From Thiomicrorhabdus aquaedulcis (GTDB taxonomy: Bacteria > Pseudomonadota > Gammaproteobacteria > Thiomicrospirales > Thiomicrospiraceae), in contig NZ_AP018722.1 of assembly GCF_004001325.1 (NCBI RefSeq), forward strand, positions 1,922,001 through 1,986,000: a DNA stretch of 64,000 nucleotides, read 5' to 3'. The notes beneath the pieces are model-generated. The model searched no databases and had not been told where the DNA came from. It saw only the letters and a program-made list of their open reading frames with translations. This document shows positions 44,891-54,872 of this stretch, in pieces (within the stretch, counting starts at the first letter, position 1; every line of letters begins with the position of its first letter). The translations under genes were made by a program, and so were the position numbers.

Positions 44891-45952
44891 ATGGCTCAAA
44901 CTAACATGCCCAAAACTCAGCATCAAATTATTGAACGTTTTGGAGCTTCACATTCAGACAAAAATTTACCCAATTTAACCTTGTCTAAAATTAACGCTTT
45001 AAAGCTCAACGCTAATCCTATTCACTACACCCTTATTTACGAACTGCTAAGCCGGGCTGACCCCTACTTTACCGAAGAAATTAGCAATGCCATAGAATTT
45101 AACAACTATAACGACCAAACGGCTCAAGGGCTTTTTATAGAGCTTATTACTAATATTATTCATAAACAAATACCCACCGAAGAAGTAGGAAAACTGCTCA
45201 ATGGCTTGCTTAACGACATTGAAAACTGGGTAAAACGCGCTCAAAGCAAACAGCTTAATTTACGCGATGAAATGCAACACATTAGTGAGCACAACGAGCT
45301 TCCCGCCTCTATTGCCGAACGTTTACGTACCCGAATTTTTCCGGCTTTAGATGAATTTTATGTTGAAACCTCGCAGTTGCAGCAACAAGTAAGCGCTTCT
45401 GCAATCGAAATTAAACAGCTTAAAGATGAGTTAGAGCAAGCTACTTCTATTGCCAAAACCGACGAGCTAACCAACATTCCTAATAGGCGTGGTTTTAACG
45501 AAATCATTCAACGCCTCAAAAACAAGGCCTTACAAGAGCAAGCCACGTTTGCGTTAATTATTTTAGATATTGACCATTTTAAGAAAGTTAACGATATTTT
45601 TGGCCACTTAATTGGCGACAGTGTTTTACGTTATATTGCCAAATTACTTAAAGAAGAAACCAAGGGACGTGACTCAGTAGCGCGCATAGGCGGCGAAGAA
45701 TTTGTGGTGCTGTTGCCCAACACCCATTACGGCGAGGCACTTAAGGTTGCCAACAATTTACGTTTAAAGGTTAATAGCAAAACCCTGAGCGTTAAAAACA
45801 ACAGCACCCCTTTAAGTTTAAGCATCTCGGCAGGAGTGGCCATGTATCAAATGGACGAAGACATTGAGAGCCTAATACACCGTGCTGATTTATGCCTGTA
45901 TAAAGCCAAAAACTCCGGTCGCAACAAAGTCTGTGGCGAAGCAGAATCGTAA
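44891..45952 (+). CDS. Diguanylate cyclase (GGDEF)
   Basis: A 353-residue cytoplasmic protein. Residues 1-170 are helical with no membrane segment. A coiled coil (QLQQQVSASAIEIKQLKDEL) leads to the GGDEF domain (about 185-345), with TDELTNIPNRRGFNEI, the intact active site ARIGGEEFVVLLP and HRADLCLYKAKNSGRNKVC. The RxxD inhibitory site is not present (KGRD occupies the position). The helical N-terminal domain likely senses or dimerises. It makes c-di-GMP. It precedes the large membrane sensor at 46025 on the same strand. Confidence 0.9.
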   Translation: MAQTNMPKTQHQIIERFGASHSDKNLPNLTLSKINALKLNANPIHYTLIYELLSRADPYFTEEISNAIEFNNYNDQTAQGLFIELITNIIHKQIPTEEVGKLLNGLLNDIENWVKRAQSKQLNLRDEMQHISEHNELPASIAERLRTRIFPALDEFYVETSQLQQQVSASAIEIKQLKDELEQATSIAKTDELTNIPNRRGFNEIIQRLKNKALQEQATFALIILDIDHFKKVNDIFGHLIGDSVLRYIAKLLKEETKGRDSVARIGGEEFVVLLPNTHYGEALKVANNLRLKVNSKTLSVKNNSTPLSLSISAGVAMYQMDEDIESLIHRADLCLYKAKNSGRNKVCGEAES

Positions 45953-46024
45953 CATCTTTAACTTAACACCCATAAGACTGTTTGCACACCAACACAATTA
46001 AAAACAGGTTAACCAGGAGGAGTC

Positions 46025-46138
46025 ATGCTTCAAAAAACATATACTTTTGAACCCCAAATAATCGTTAATTCAAACGACATTAACCTGTTAAACCTGCCTA
46101 CAGGTCTAACCAGCCCAAAAAAAGGTATCGCATTGTGA
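46025..46138 (+). CDS. 37-codon ORF with strong ribosome binding site (leader or gene start)
   Basis: ATG preceded by CCAGGAGGAGTC. It encodes MLQKTYTFEPQIIVNSNDIN and more, and its TGA overlaps the GTG at 46135. Either it is a translationally coupled small ORF or it is the true N-terminus of the sensor, shifted by a missing base in the A7 run at 46117-46123. I favour the second because that kind of error recurs in this window. Confidence 0.45.
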   Translation: MLQKTYTFEPQIIVNSNDINLLNLPTGLTSPKKGIAL

Positions 46139-49100
46139 CTCGTACCAGATTTAAGGCACTCTTAAATCGGTATATTGCCCATTACAAACTGTGGCTGCTT
46201 ATTTTAGTCAGTTTATTGTTAACCGCACTGCTGTATCAAAAAACTGAATCGCCCTTATTAGAACAGCGCGCCAGCATACTGAAACAAACCTTTATGCTTA
46301 ACGAACTCCAAAGAGCCATATTAGACAGCCTGGACACTCCTCAAAACCAAACGATTAATCATTTTGACACCCTAAATTACCAAAGTGTGGCTTTACAAAG
46401 TCATTTAATGACGCTGATTAAAAATCCTGCCATACACACCAATAACGTCTTAGACAAAAGCCTGCAAACACTGCTCATTTTGTCGCAAGAACAATCTGAG
46501 TTAGTAAATCAATTTAAAACCAATTATTTAGTATTGCATAACTCTTGGGCCTATTTTCCAAGCACCTTTGACCAATGCTTTACCGTGTTACACGCCCAAT
46601 CACATCAAGAACTTGAACCCTTACTAATAAAAACATTTATGTCGGGTGTAACCTTAAAACAGGCACTCAATGACGCCTCTTTACAATCTTTTAACGACCA
46701 CCTAAACCAGCTTAAACTGGCCACACAAGATGTTCAATGTAAACCCTTTATGCAACACAGCGACCTAATTTCTCGTTACACACCCGTTTTGCAAAAGACT
46801 CACCAAACCTTATTTAGCTTGCCCATAGGTTCAGAGATTGCCCAGTTTTACAGTTTGCTTGAGCAAGCCATTAGCGCTCTTGACCAACGTAATAAACACA
46901 TTTATCTGCTTATTTCACTTTTTTAGGGGGGTTACTGCTTTATATTGGCCTAACCTTAAACACGCTGTTTAAAAAAAATATACAGTTGCAAACGGCTCTT
47001 AAAAACCTTTCTAATCAAAAAACCATGTTTGCAGCGCTTATTAAAGCCAACTCGGCCATTATGGACGTTACCCATAAAGAAAGTTTGTATCAAAAAATTT
47101 GTGACATCGCCACGCACGATGCCCAATTTGACAGCTGCTGGATTGGCGAGATTCAATCCAACAAAAGCGTAAAACCCATTACCACCGCTGGCTTGGGCGG
47201 GGCTTTTTTAAAAACATTAACCGTTTCAGTTGACCCTAATACGGCCGAAGGCCATGGTGCAGTTGCCGAAAGTTACACTAAACGACAAGCGATCATTACC
47301 AATAATCATGTTGCAAAAATTCGCGGCACGCCATGGGAAAAAATCAGCCAGGCCTGGGGGGTTAAAGGCAGCGCCACGTTACCTATTTTTGTGGACAAAG
47401 AAATCATTGGTTTTTTGTGGTGTACACCGGAACAGCTGACTTTTTAACGATGAAAACGCTCAACTACTGCAACAATTAGTCAATGATTTGGGCATGGCTT
47501 TACAACGTATCGCGCTTAAGCAGACCCAGCAACAAGACCAGCAAAACTTGGCCATTGCCTCTATTGCCTTTGAAAGCCATGAGGCCATTATTATTACCGA
47601 CACGCACGGGCAAATTATTCGCAGCAACCAAGCCTTTAGTGATTTAACCGGCTATCGCCGCGACGAAATTATAGGCAAAACGCCACGGGCGTTTAAATCG
47701 GGCTTACACAACGTCGAATTTTACGCCTCGTTATGGCACAGCGTCATGGCTAAAGGAAAATGGCAGGGCGAAATTTGGAACCGTAAAAAAGACGGCACTC
47801 TTTACCCAAGTTGGCTTAGCATCAGCGCCGTGCATAATGCCCAAGGGGTTATAACACATTACATTTCGCACGCATCAGACTTAACCCGTGACAAAGAATC
47901 TGAGCGCAAAATTCACTATTTATACAATCACGACAACCTCACCAATTTGCCTAATCGTGTTTTATTATTAGACCGTTTAGAGCAACAATTATTAAGCCAA
48001 GACAGCCACTATAACGCGCTGTTTTTAATTAACATTTACCGTTTTAAAATGTTTAATGAATCGTTAGGCCACGCGGCGGGCGATGCTATTTTAGTGGCGG
48101 TAGCCGAACGCTTAAAAAACTGCAAAATTGACGACGTTCTAAACACTAATGTCGCGCGCATAGGCAGTGATGAATTTACCTTGCTGGCCAAAACTGATGC
48201 CGCTGACAGCATCTCTACCACTCACCTTGCGGGACGCATAGCTCGGCGTATTCAAGAAAAGCTTAGCGAACCTTATATCATTAATGGTCAGTCGGTCATT
48301 ATTGACACCACCTTAGGCATTACAGTGTTTAATGCCGGCTTACAAAAGGCCGAAGAAATTATTCAAGAAGCCCAAACGGCGCTGCATCGCGCCAAATTAA
48401 ACGCCAAACACTCCCGTCTTAGCACCTTACAATTTTACGAGCCGGCCATGCAGTTGCAGGCGCAAAAGCGTTTGCAACTCGAAACCGATTTGCGCCGCGC
48501 GCTAACGCAAAATGAGTTTGTTTTGTACTTTCAGCCACAACTTGACCTTAAAACCAATACCATTTTGGGTGCCGAATCACTCATTCGTTGGCAAAAAAGC
48601 CCAGGTCAACTCGTCCCACCTAACGAGTTTATTCCGGTGCTAGAAGAGACTGGTTTAATGGTGCCAGTAGGCTATTGGATTTTAGAAGAAGCGTTAAAAC
48701 AAGCCGCTAAAATTCATTTAACGCACCCCAACTTTACCGTGGCGGTAAACTTATCGGCGATGCAGTTTAACGACGAACATTTGGTTGAAAACATTCAAAC
48801 TCGTTTAAGCGCACTTAACTACCCTGCCAGCCGAATTGAACTGGAAGTCACCGAAAGCATTTTAATGATAAACGCCACCAGTACACTCGACAAACTCAAC
48901 GCGCTGGCTGAGCTGGGCATACACATTGCTATTGATGACTTTGGTACTGGATACTCATCATTAGCCTATTTAAAACGTTTTCCGGTAACCAAACTTAAAA
49001 TTGATAAATCGTTTATTGACGACCTTAACAGTCACCTGCTCGCCGATACGGCTATTGTGCAAGCCACTATTGACATGGCTCGGGCACTCAACATAAAAAC

Positions 49101-49242
49101 CATTGCCGAAGGGGTCGAAACCGCAGAGCAAAAAGCTCGACTAACGTCCATGCAATGTGATCAAATACAGGGCTATTATTTAGCCAAACCCATGCCAATT
49201 GAATCATTTTTACACTTTATTAACGCAGGTAATACCGCTTAA
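46025..49242 (+). CDS. Membrane GAF-PAS-GGDEF-EAL protein (two or three frameshifts)
   Basis: One gene broken in the sequence. A helix near residue 60 and a second near the T6 run (46919-46924) flank a periplasmic helical sensor domain. Then come GAF (NSAIMDVTHKESLYQKICDI... VKGSATLPIF), PAS (DTHGQIIRSNQAFSDLTGY), GGDEF and EAL. Adding one T at 46919-46924 and correcting the T5 run at 47441-47445 rejoins all parts into about 1035 residues from the GTG at 46135. The cyclase site reads IGSDEF, so cyclase activity may be lost. EAL reads ESL with an intact IDDFGTGYSSL. A start at the ATG at 46025, with AGGAGG, needs an added A in the A7 run at 46117. Confidence 0.8.
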
Positions 49243-50540
49243 TGGCTCTTAATCTTGGCGACGCTTCAATGACGTTAACCCTTACTAAACCCACAGCGGT
49301 TAATTTAATTACTGGCTCATTAGGCGCGGGTAAAACCACGTTATTGCGCCATTTAATCGCCCACAAGCCAGCCCACGAACATTGGGTTATTTTGGTAAAT
49401 GAATTTGGCCTAGTGGGAATTGATGGAGCCATTTTAAGCGAACACCCCAGCGACACGTTGCGCGTTAAGCAAATTCCAGGAGGCTGCATTTGTTGCAGTG
49501 CGTTAGGCGAACTAAAAGAAACGCTGCAAAACCTGGTTAATGAGCAAAAACCCGATCGAATATTAATTGAACCCACCGGATTGGGTGAGCCAGACAGCCT
49601 AGTTGACGTGCTAAAAAGCCCAGCTTTAGCACACTATTTTGATGTGCAAACCGTGTTTGCAGTGTTTGACGCCACACAAGTCACGTCTGATGATTTTGCG
49701 CTTTACACCATCTTGCAAAACTTAGCCAACATGGCCGATGTCATTATTTTTAATAAACAAGACTTAACCATAAACCAGCCACAAGGCTCGCCTCAACGTC
49801 TGCAATTTGAAAAACTGCACGACTACGCAAGCCAACTTTATCCGCCTAAAGCGCACATTATTTATACCCAACAAGCACAAATTGATGCCAATTTAATACA
49901 CCTTTCATCGCTTAACAAAACCACTCACCTTATGCGAAACACTTGGCCAGTCCACAGTGTGTTGTCTGAGCACATGACCAGGCCTGGTCAAAGTTTAGAC
50001 AATGCGTTGCCATACTGCCCACAAACGCTTAACCATTTAATAGAACGACGTTATCGTCAAGATATAAATTTAATTACTATAGGTTGGTTATTTGATGACA
50101 AAGCGTGCTTTGATTGGAAAAAAATACACACTTTGTTTGAGTCATTAAACTCATTTGAACGATTGTTGAATTCACCAGGCCTGGTGCAAAATCAGGGATT
50201 AACGCCCATGCCGCGTTTACAACGCGCCAAAGGGGTGTTTAAAGTAGGAAAACCCAGCATGTTGTTTCAATGGGTTAATCAACACACCACCCGCGAACTC
50301 ATCGCCTATCGGCGTGATTCTAGGCTAGAGCTGTTAATTAATCATTCTGTCTCGACAACCTCAAATTTAGAACCTTTACAAACCATAAACACAGGCACAA
50401 GCTCAGACTTAAACGCAAACGAACGACCTAAAATTTCTACGATCTCTACGCCATCAGAAGCATTAAAACCATCCGATGTGTTTGATTTTGCAGCATTTGA
50501 AAATGCCTTAGCTCAGTGTTTAATGCCAATGTCTAATTGA
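49242..50540 (+). CDS. CobW/COG0523-family G3E GTPase metallochaperone
   Basis: A 432-residue G3E GTPase. Walker A is GSLGAGKTTLLRHL near residue 30, the metal-binding CXCC motif is GGCICCSALGEL near 80, EPTGLGEPD is near 110, NKQD (guanine specificity) near 160, and there is a C-terminal CobW_C domain. Family members deliver zinc, cobalt or other metals to enzymes; the client here is unknown. Two palindrome copies fall in the linker and C-terminal domain. Its last 28 bases overlap the convergent GGDEF-EAL gene. Confidence 0.9.
   Translation: MALNLGDASMTLTLTKPTAVNLITGSLGAGKTTLLRHLIAHKPAHEHWVILVNEFGLVGIDGAILSEHPSDTLRVKQIPGGCICCSALGELKETLQNLVNEQKPDRILIEPTGLGEPDSLVDVLKSPALAHYFDVQTVFAVFDATQVTSDDFALYTILQNLANMADVIIFNKQDLTINQPQGSPQRLQFEKLHDYASQLYPPKAHIIYTQQAQIDANLIHLSSLNKTTHLMRNTWPVHSVLSEHMTRPGQSLDNALPYCPQTLNHLIERRYRQDINLITIGWLFDDKACFDWKKIHTLFESLNSFERLLNSPGLVQNQGLTPMPRLQRAKGVFKVGKPSMLFQWVNQHTTRELIAYRRDSRLELLINHSVSTTSNLEPLQTINTGTSSDLNANERPKISTISTPSEALKPSDVFDFAAFENALAQCLMPMSN
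49977..49988. repeat. ACCAGGCCTGGT palindrome, copy 14
   Basis: Exact, inside the CobW-family gene (MTRPGQSL). Confidence 0.9.
50174..50185. repeat. ACCAGGCCTGGT palindrome, copy 15
   Basis: Exact, inside the CobW-family gene (SPGLVQ), only 186 bases after copy 14 and in a different frame. Confidence 0.9.
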
Positions 50541-53313
50541 TCAATCGGCACGGGACGGCCAAAAAAGTAGCCTTGATAATAACGACATCCCATTTTCAAC
50601 AACGCCAGTTTTTGCGCTTCGGTTTCAACGCCTTCGGCTATAACCGCCAAGCCCAAGCTTTCGGCCAGAGCAATAACCGCTTGGGCTATTGCCGCATCGT
50701 TAACATCTTCAATAATATCGCGCACAAACGACTGGTCAATTTTTAACTGATCTAACGGCAGTTTCTTTAAATACGACAAAGACGAATACCCAGTACCAAA
50801 GTCGTCTAACGAAAACCCAATGCCATGATGCTTTAACTCGCTCATTTTTTCGACCACCAAATCTATTTTGGTAAGCAACATACTTTCGGTCAGCTCAAGT
50901 TTAAGCTGCTTGCCTGGCGCACCACTGTTTATCAAATTAAGTAAAGTCGAGCTCACAAAGTTTGCTTGCAAAAACTGCCGAGCACTCACATTAACCGATA
51001 AAGTGAGTGCCATGGTTGCGGGATGCATCGCCCATAACGCCAATTGCTGACACGCTGTACGAATCACCCAATCGCCTATTTCAATAATTAAACCGGTTTC
51101 TTCGGCCAAGGGTATAAATTCAGCCGGTGAAATTGCGCCTTTAACAGGATGCGTCCATCTAATTAACGCCTCAACACCCTGCATAACACCGTGCTGGTCT
51201 ACTTGCTTTTGATAATACAGCGCAAACTGCTCAGATTGAATCGCCTGGCGTAAATCCAGCTCAAGATTAGCCTTGTAGCTTACTTCGGCCTGCATTTTGG
51301 GGTCGTAAAAACGTATGGCGTTGCGCCCCATTGCTTTGGCTTGATACATGGCTAAATCGGCACGTTTAAGCAACTCATCAACCGACATTTTATGATCTGA
51401 AAACATCGTGACACCAATACTGGGCGTACTTAAATAATTATGCCCCATTAGTCGATAAGGTTGATTTAAGGCTTTTAAAACTTTTTCGGCTATGTTTTCC
51501 GCGTAAAACGCCGCCACCGAATGGGCTGTATCGAGCTCGCACAGCATAACCACAAACTCATCCCCGCCTAAACGTGCCACGGTATCCACTTCACGAACAC
51601 ACGACGACAATCGTCCGGCTACTTGCTGCAACAACTGATCTCCCACATCGTGACCCAAAGTGTCGTTTAGAGTTTTAAAGTTATCCAAATCAATAAACAT
51701 CAACGCACCCAGTCGAGGGTCACGCGCCATTTTAGACACCGCTTGTTGCAAACGATCCTGTAATAAACGTCTATTAGGCAGATGTGTAAGCGGGTCGTAA
51801 TACGCTAAGTTTTTAATGGCTTCTTCGGCGTCTTTACGCTGGGTAATGTCCGACATGGAGGCTACATAATGCGTAACTTCGTTTTGAGTATTTTTGACCG
51901 CCGTAATGGTTAACCATTCGGGATAAACTTCGCCATTTTTGCGGCGATTCCACACCTCACCTTGCCAACCGCCGGTGCGATTAATCGTCGCCCACATAGC
52001 TTGGTAAAAAGCATCCGAATGCCTGCCTGAATGCAATATAGAGGGATTGCGCCCCAATACTTCTTGAAAACTAAAGCCCGTCACTTGCGTAAAGGCATTG
52101 TTGACACGCAAAATTCGTTGATTCAAATCGGTAATGCACATGCCTTCTTGCGTTTCAAAGGCGGCGGCGGCAATGCGCAAATCAACCTCGGTTTGTTTTT
52201 GAGCTGTCACATCAAGCAAGCTTCCCATCATGCGCAATGGCTGTCCGGCGGCATCGCGCTCTACCACATCACCACGGTCTTGTACCCAAATAATGCCACC
52301 ATGAGCATGGTGCATACGATATTCTTGGCGATATGCACCTTGACCGTTTAAGCACGCCTCAATACTGTGCAACACCATGGGTCTATCTTCTTCAAAATTA
52401 AGGCTTTGAATGTGTCGGCATCGTGTTCAAGAAATGCAGCATCCAAGCCTAAAATGCTGCACCATCGCGCATTGTGCACCACATTATTGCGCGCAACGTC
52501 CCAATCCCAAATGCCCTCGCCCGTAACCGCCATTACTTGATTAAGACGTGACTCACTGCGTTGCAAGGCCGCGCTGGATTGCTCTATTTCAAGATCTCTC
52601 TTAGCCAAGGTATCCAGCATGGCGTTAAACTGCCGTGCCAACTTAGCCGACTCATCGTTGCACGTTAAATACGCCCGCGCAGTATGATTACCCAACTTAA
52701 CCTGATCAATCACGTCCTGAATTATATACAAACGACGCGTTAATCGATTGGCTGCAATTAAGGCAAAAAGCCCTGCCAATAACATAGCCAATAACGTAAA
52801 AATAGTTGCGTTTTTTCCAATATCACTTAACCGCTTGCTAATTGAGTCACTGCCCAAGCCAATCCTAACCCAACCAATTGCGTGCTCATTGAGCATTACT
52901 GGGTGCGCTACATCAACCAGGCCTGGTTGATCGCTTATTACATGCATTTTAGCGGCGGCGGGCAAATCCGTTAAATACTGACTACGACGTTTTAAATCGG
53001 TATGCGCCAATACTTGACCACTCATGTCCAATACAATGACGTGTTTTAAATCGGGGTAAGTGGCCACGCCATTCACAATTTCTTGCAACCCGCTTAAATC
53101 GCGAGCGGCGACCCAAACTGAGCTAGAAGCGGCTACGTTTTGCGCCAAGGCAATCGCGTGGGCAGAACGTTCCTCTAAAATAATATTTTGTTGCATTCGG
53201 GTCACTTCCCACGCAAACAAAGACATGGTAATGCTCACCACCAATACAATTCCTACCACCAACTGGCGCTGTAATGAATCAAACAACCAAGATTTAATGG
53301 CCTTAAATGTCAT
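50513..53313 (-). CDS. Membrane HAMP-PAS-PAS-GGDEF-EAL protein (one-base frameshift)
   Basis: A membrane sensor split at 52394-52397 (A4 run). Adding one base joins TFKAL to IFEEDRPMVLHSIEACLNG and gives about 933 residues. Order: a transmembrane helix near residue 20, a periplasmic sensor, a second helix near 170, HAMP, a coiled coil, two PAS domains (VTGEGIWDWDVA; EGMCITDLNQRIL), GGDEF with intact ARLGGDEFVVML preceded by an RxxD inhibitory site (REVD), and EAL with GVEALIRW and SLDDFGTGYSSL. Both catalytic sites look functional. It starts 4 bases inside the end of a PhnD-like lipoprotein gene, so the two are probably coupled. Confidence 0.85.
52916..52927. repeat. ACCAGGCCTGGT palindrome, copy 16
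   Basis: Exact, in the periplasmic sensor region of the GGDEF-EAL gene (DQPGLVDV). Confidence 0.9.
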
Positions 53314-54275
53314 GGTGCGCTCACCGGTCTAACCTCTTTTTCAAACTGCGCTATGTAATCACGCACTTTGTTATAGCTTTGATCGTTGCCCGCAACAAAC
53401 CCAGCGGTTTCAATACCCTCTAAAATAACTGCTCCACCCTTAGATTGCTCAGACAGCGCCAAGAGCCTTTGTTTAACATGCTCTTTAATAGACTCAGGCA
53501 CACTTTTATGAGCCATTACCGAATTATTGACAAGCGATGGTGTTTCCCAAATAACCTTTAGCTTTGCAGCCTGATCAGGGTGCGACTTTTGAAAACTCCG
53601 CCACGGTGGTGGCCAAGTAGCACCCGCCGTGGCATGACCTAAATACACATTCATAATAGAAGATTCTTGTGAACCTACATAAATGTTGTTTAAGTCATTC
53701 ATTACATCTAGCCCAGATTTATGCAAAAAATACTGCGGCATTATGGCGGCGGCTAATGCCGTTTGAGAAGGGTAACTAACTGTTTTACCTTTTAAATCGA
53801 GGGGTTTTTTAATAGCACTGTCTTTACGAACAATTATAAGACCTTTAAAGTCTTCGTTTTGCCCCGCCACCGCAAGCACCTCATAGCCATGCGTCATAGC
53901 CTGTAATGTTTGCCAGGGATTAGGCAAAATAAATGCAGGGGCTTCTTGCTGAATTTTTTGTTCAAACACTTGATAATCACGTGAGGCTTCTAACTCGAAC
54001 TGAACATGTGGCAACCCTTCGCTTAAGTATTGCATTAAGGGTTGATAGGCTTGACTAAGCTTTTGGGGATTATGCAAAGGATGCACCGCAAAACGATAAA
54101 TTACAGTTTGACTGCTGGGCGGCTGTAAGCTGTATTGCAACTCGGTAGCCGCAGCCTCAGGGCGATCGCAACCTTGCAACATTGCCACCCATAATAAAAA
54201 GATAATCGGTGCAATCAAATTTATATTGGGCATAAAATTTGCCAGCATCACTCTATTTTTTAGATGTTCCGTCAT
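53310..54275 (-). CDS. PhnD-like periplasmic binding lipoprotein
   Basis: About 321 residues from the ATG at 54275 (a GTG at 54308 adds 11). The signal ends in the lipobox LQGC, so it is a lipoprotein. The mature part shows the PhnD / phosphate-phosphonate-binding pattern: YRFAVHPLHNPQKLSQAYQP, FILPNPWQTLQAM, IIVRKDSAIKKPLDLKGKTV and PSQTALAAAIMPQYFL. Stop and start overlap (4 bases) with the GGDEF-EAL gene downstream, so it may feed a signal to that membrane sensor rather than an ABC transporter. No permease or ATPase is nearby. Ligand unknown. Confidence 0.82.
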   Translation of the reverse strand: MTEHLKNRVMLANFMPNINLIAPIIFLLWVAMLQGCDRPEAAATELQYSLQPPSSQTVIYRFAVHPLHNPQKLSQAYQPLMQYLSEGLPHVQFELEASRDYQVFEQKIQQEAPAFILPNPWQTLQAMTHGYEVLAVAGQNEDFKGLIIVRKDSAIKKPLDLKGKTVSYPSQTALAAAIMPQYFLHKSGLDVMNDLNNIYVGSQESSIMNVYLGHATAGATWPPPWRSFQKSHPDQAAKLKVIWETPSLVNNSVMAHKSVPESIKEHVKQRLLALSEQSKGGAVILEGIETAGFVAGNDQSYNKVRDYIAQFEKEVRPVSAP

Positions 54276-54308
54276 GCCTACACCCGCCTTAATTAAACGC
54301 CTACCCAC

Positions 54309-54592
54309 TCACTAACACACAAAGCGTTAAGCCATTTAATAGGCCACTTGATGCTTTAAGTACGTGTTAATAATACTCGAGTTTTTGAAGCAAAATTTAA
54401 CTTAAACCATTTAAAATTTTAAAAAAAATTAACTAAAAACCCTTTATAGGTAAAAACTAAGACAAAAATAAAGAAAATTAACCAATTAAAGCCATTATTT
54501 ACGTAAAACTAGGGCGAGGATAACAAACGTTAAAGCCTACCGAGTAAGCAACGGGTAAATAAAACGAGGCAGCCTAGGTTAACAAACCCTAA
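54309..54592. other. AT-rich intergenic region
   Basis: No gene seen between the PhnD-like gene and the tRNA-Asn terminator. It contains the promoter region of the PhnD-like/GGDEF-EAL operon. Confidence 0.5.
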
Positions 54593-54633
54593 AAGCAAAA
54601 AACCCCAGGTTAATGAATAACCTAGGGTTTAAT
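54593..54633 (-). terminator. Terminator of tRNA-Asn
   Basis: On the minus strand AACCCTAGGTTA / TAACCTGGGGTT with a short loop and a T6 tract, just after the tRNA. Confidence 0.75.
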
Positions 54634-54637
54634 AATT

Positions 54638-54713
54638 TGGCTCCCCAACCAGGACTCGAACCTGGGACATACGGATTAACAGTCCGGTGTTCTACCAACT
54701 GAACTATTGGGGA
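54638..54713 (-). tRNA. tRNA-Asn (anticodon GTT)
   Basis: 76 nt with encoded CCA. Acceptor TCCCCAA pairs with TTGGGGA, the anticodon loop CTGTTAA gives GTT, and the T-arm CCAGGTTCGAGTCCTGG is complete. Confidence 0.95.
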
Positions 54714-54746
54714 ATAGTAGTTCAAGCGTGTTGCTCGATGTGGCGT

Positions 54747-54774
54747 ATTATAGAGATTTGAAAAACCTTTGCAA
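54747..54774 (-). promoter_or_regulatory. Sigma-70 promoter of tRNA-Asn
   Basis: Minus strand: -35 TTGCAA (54769-54774) and -10 TATAAT (54747-54752), 16-bp spacer. Confidence 0.75.
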
Positions 54775-54872
54775 TCCCTTTTTGCAAAAAAAATTATCTT
54801 TTTGTCTCTAGCAGACTGCTGGTATCTTTATACAACGTTTTTATTTAAAACGCGCATAAGCCTGGGGTGCAT

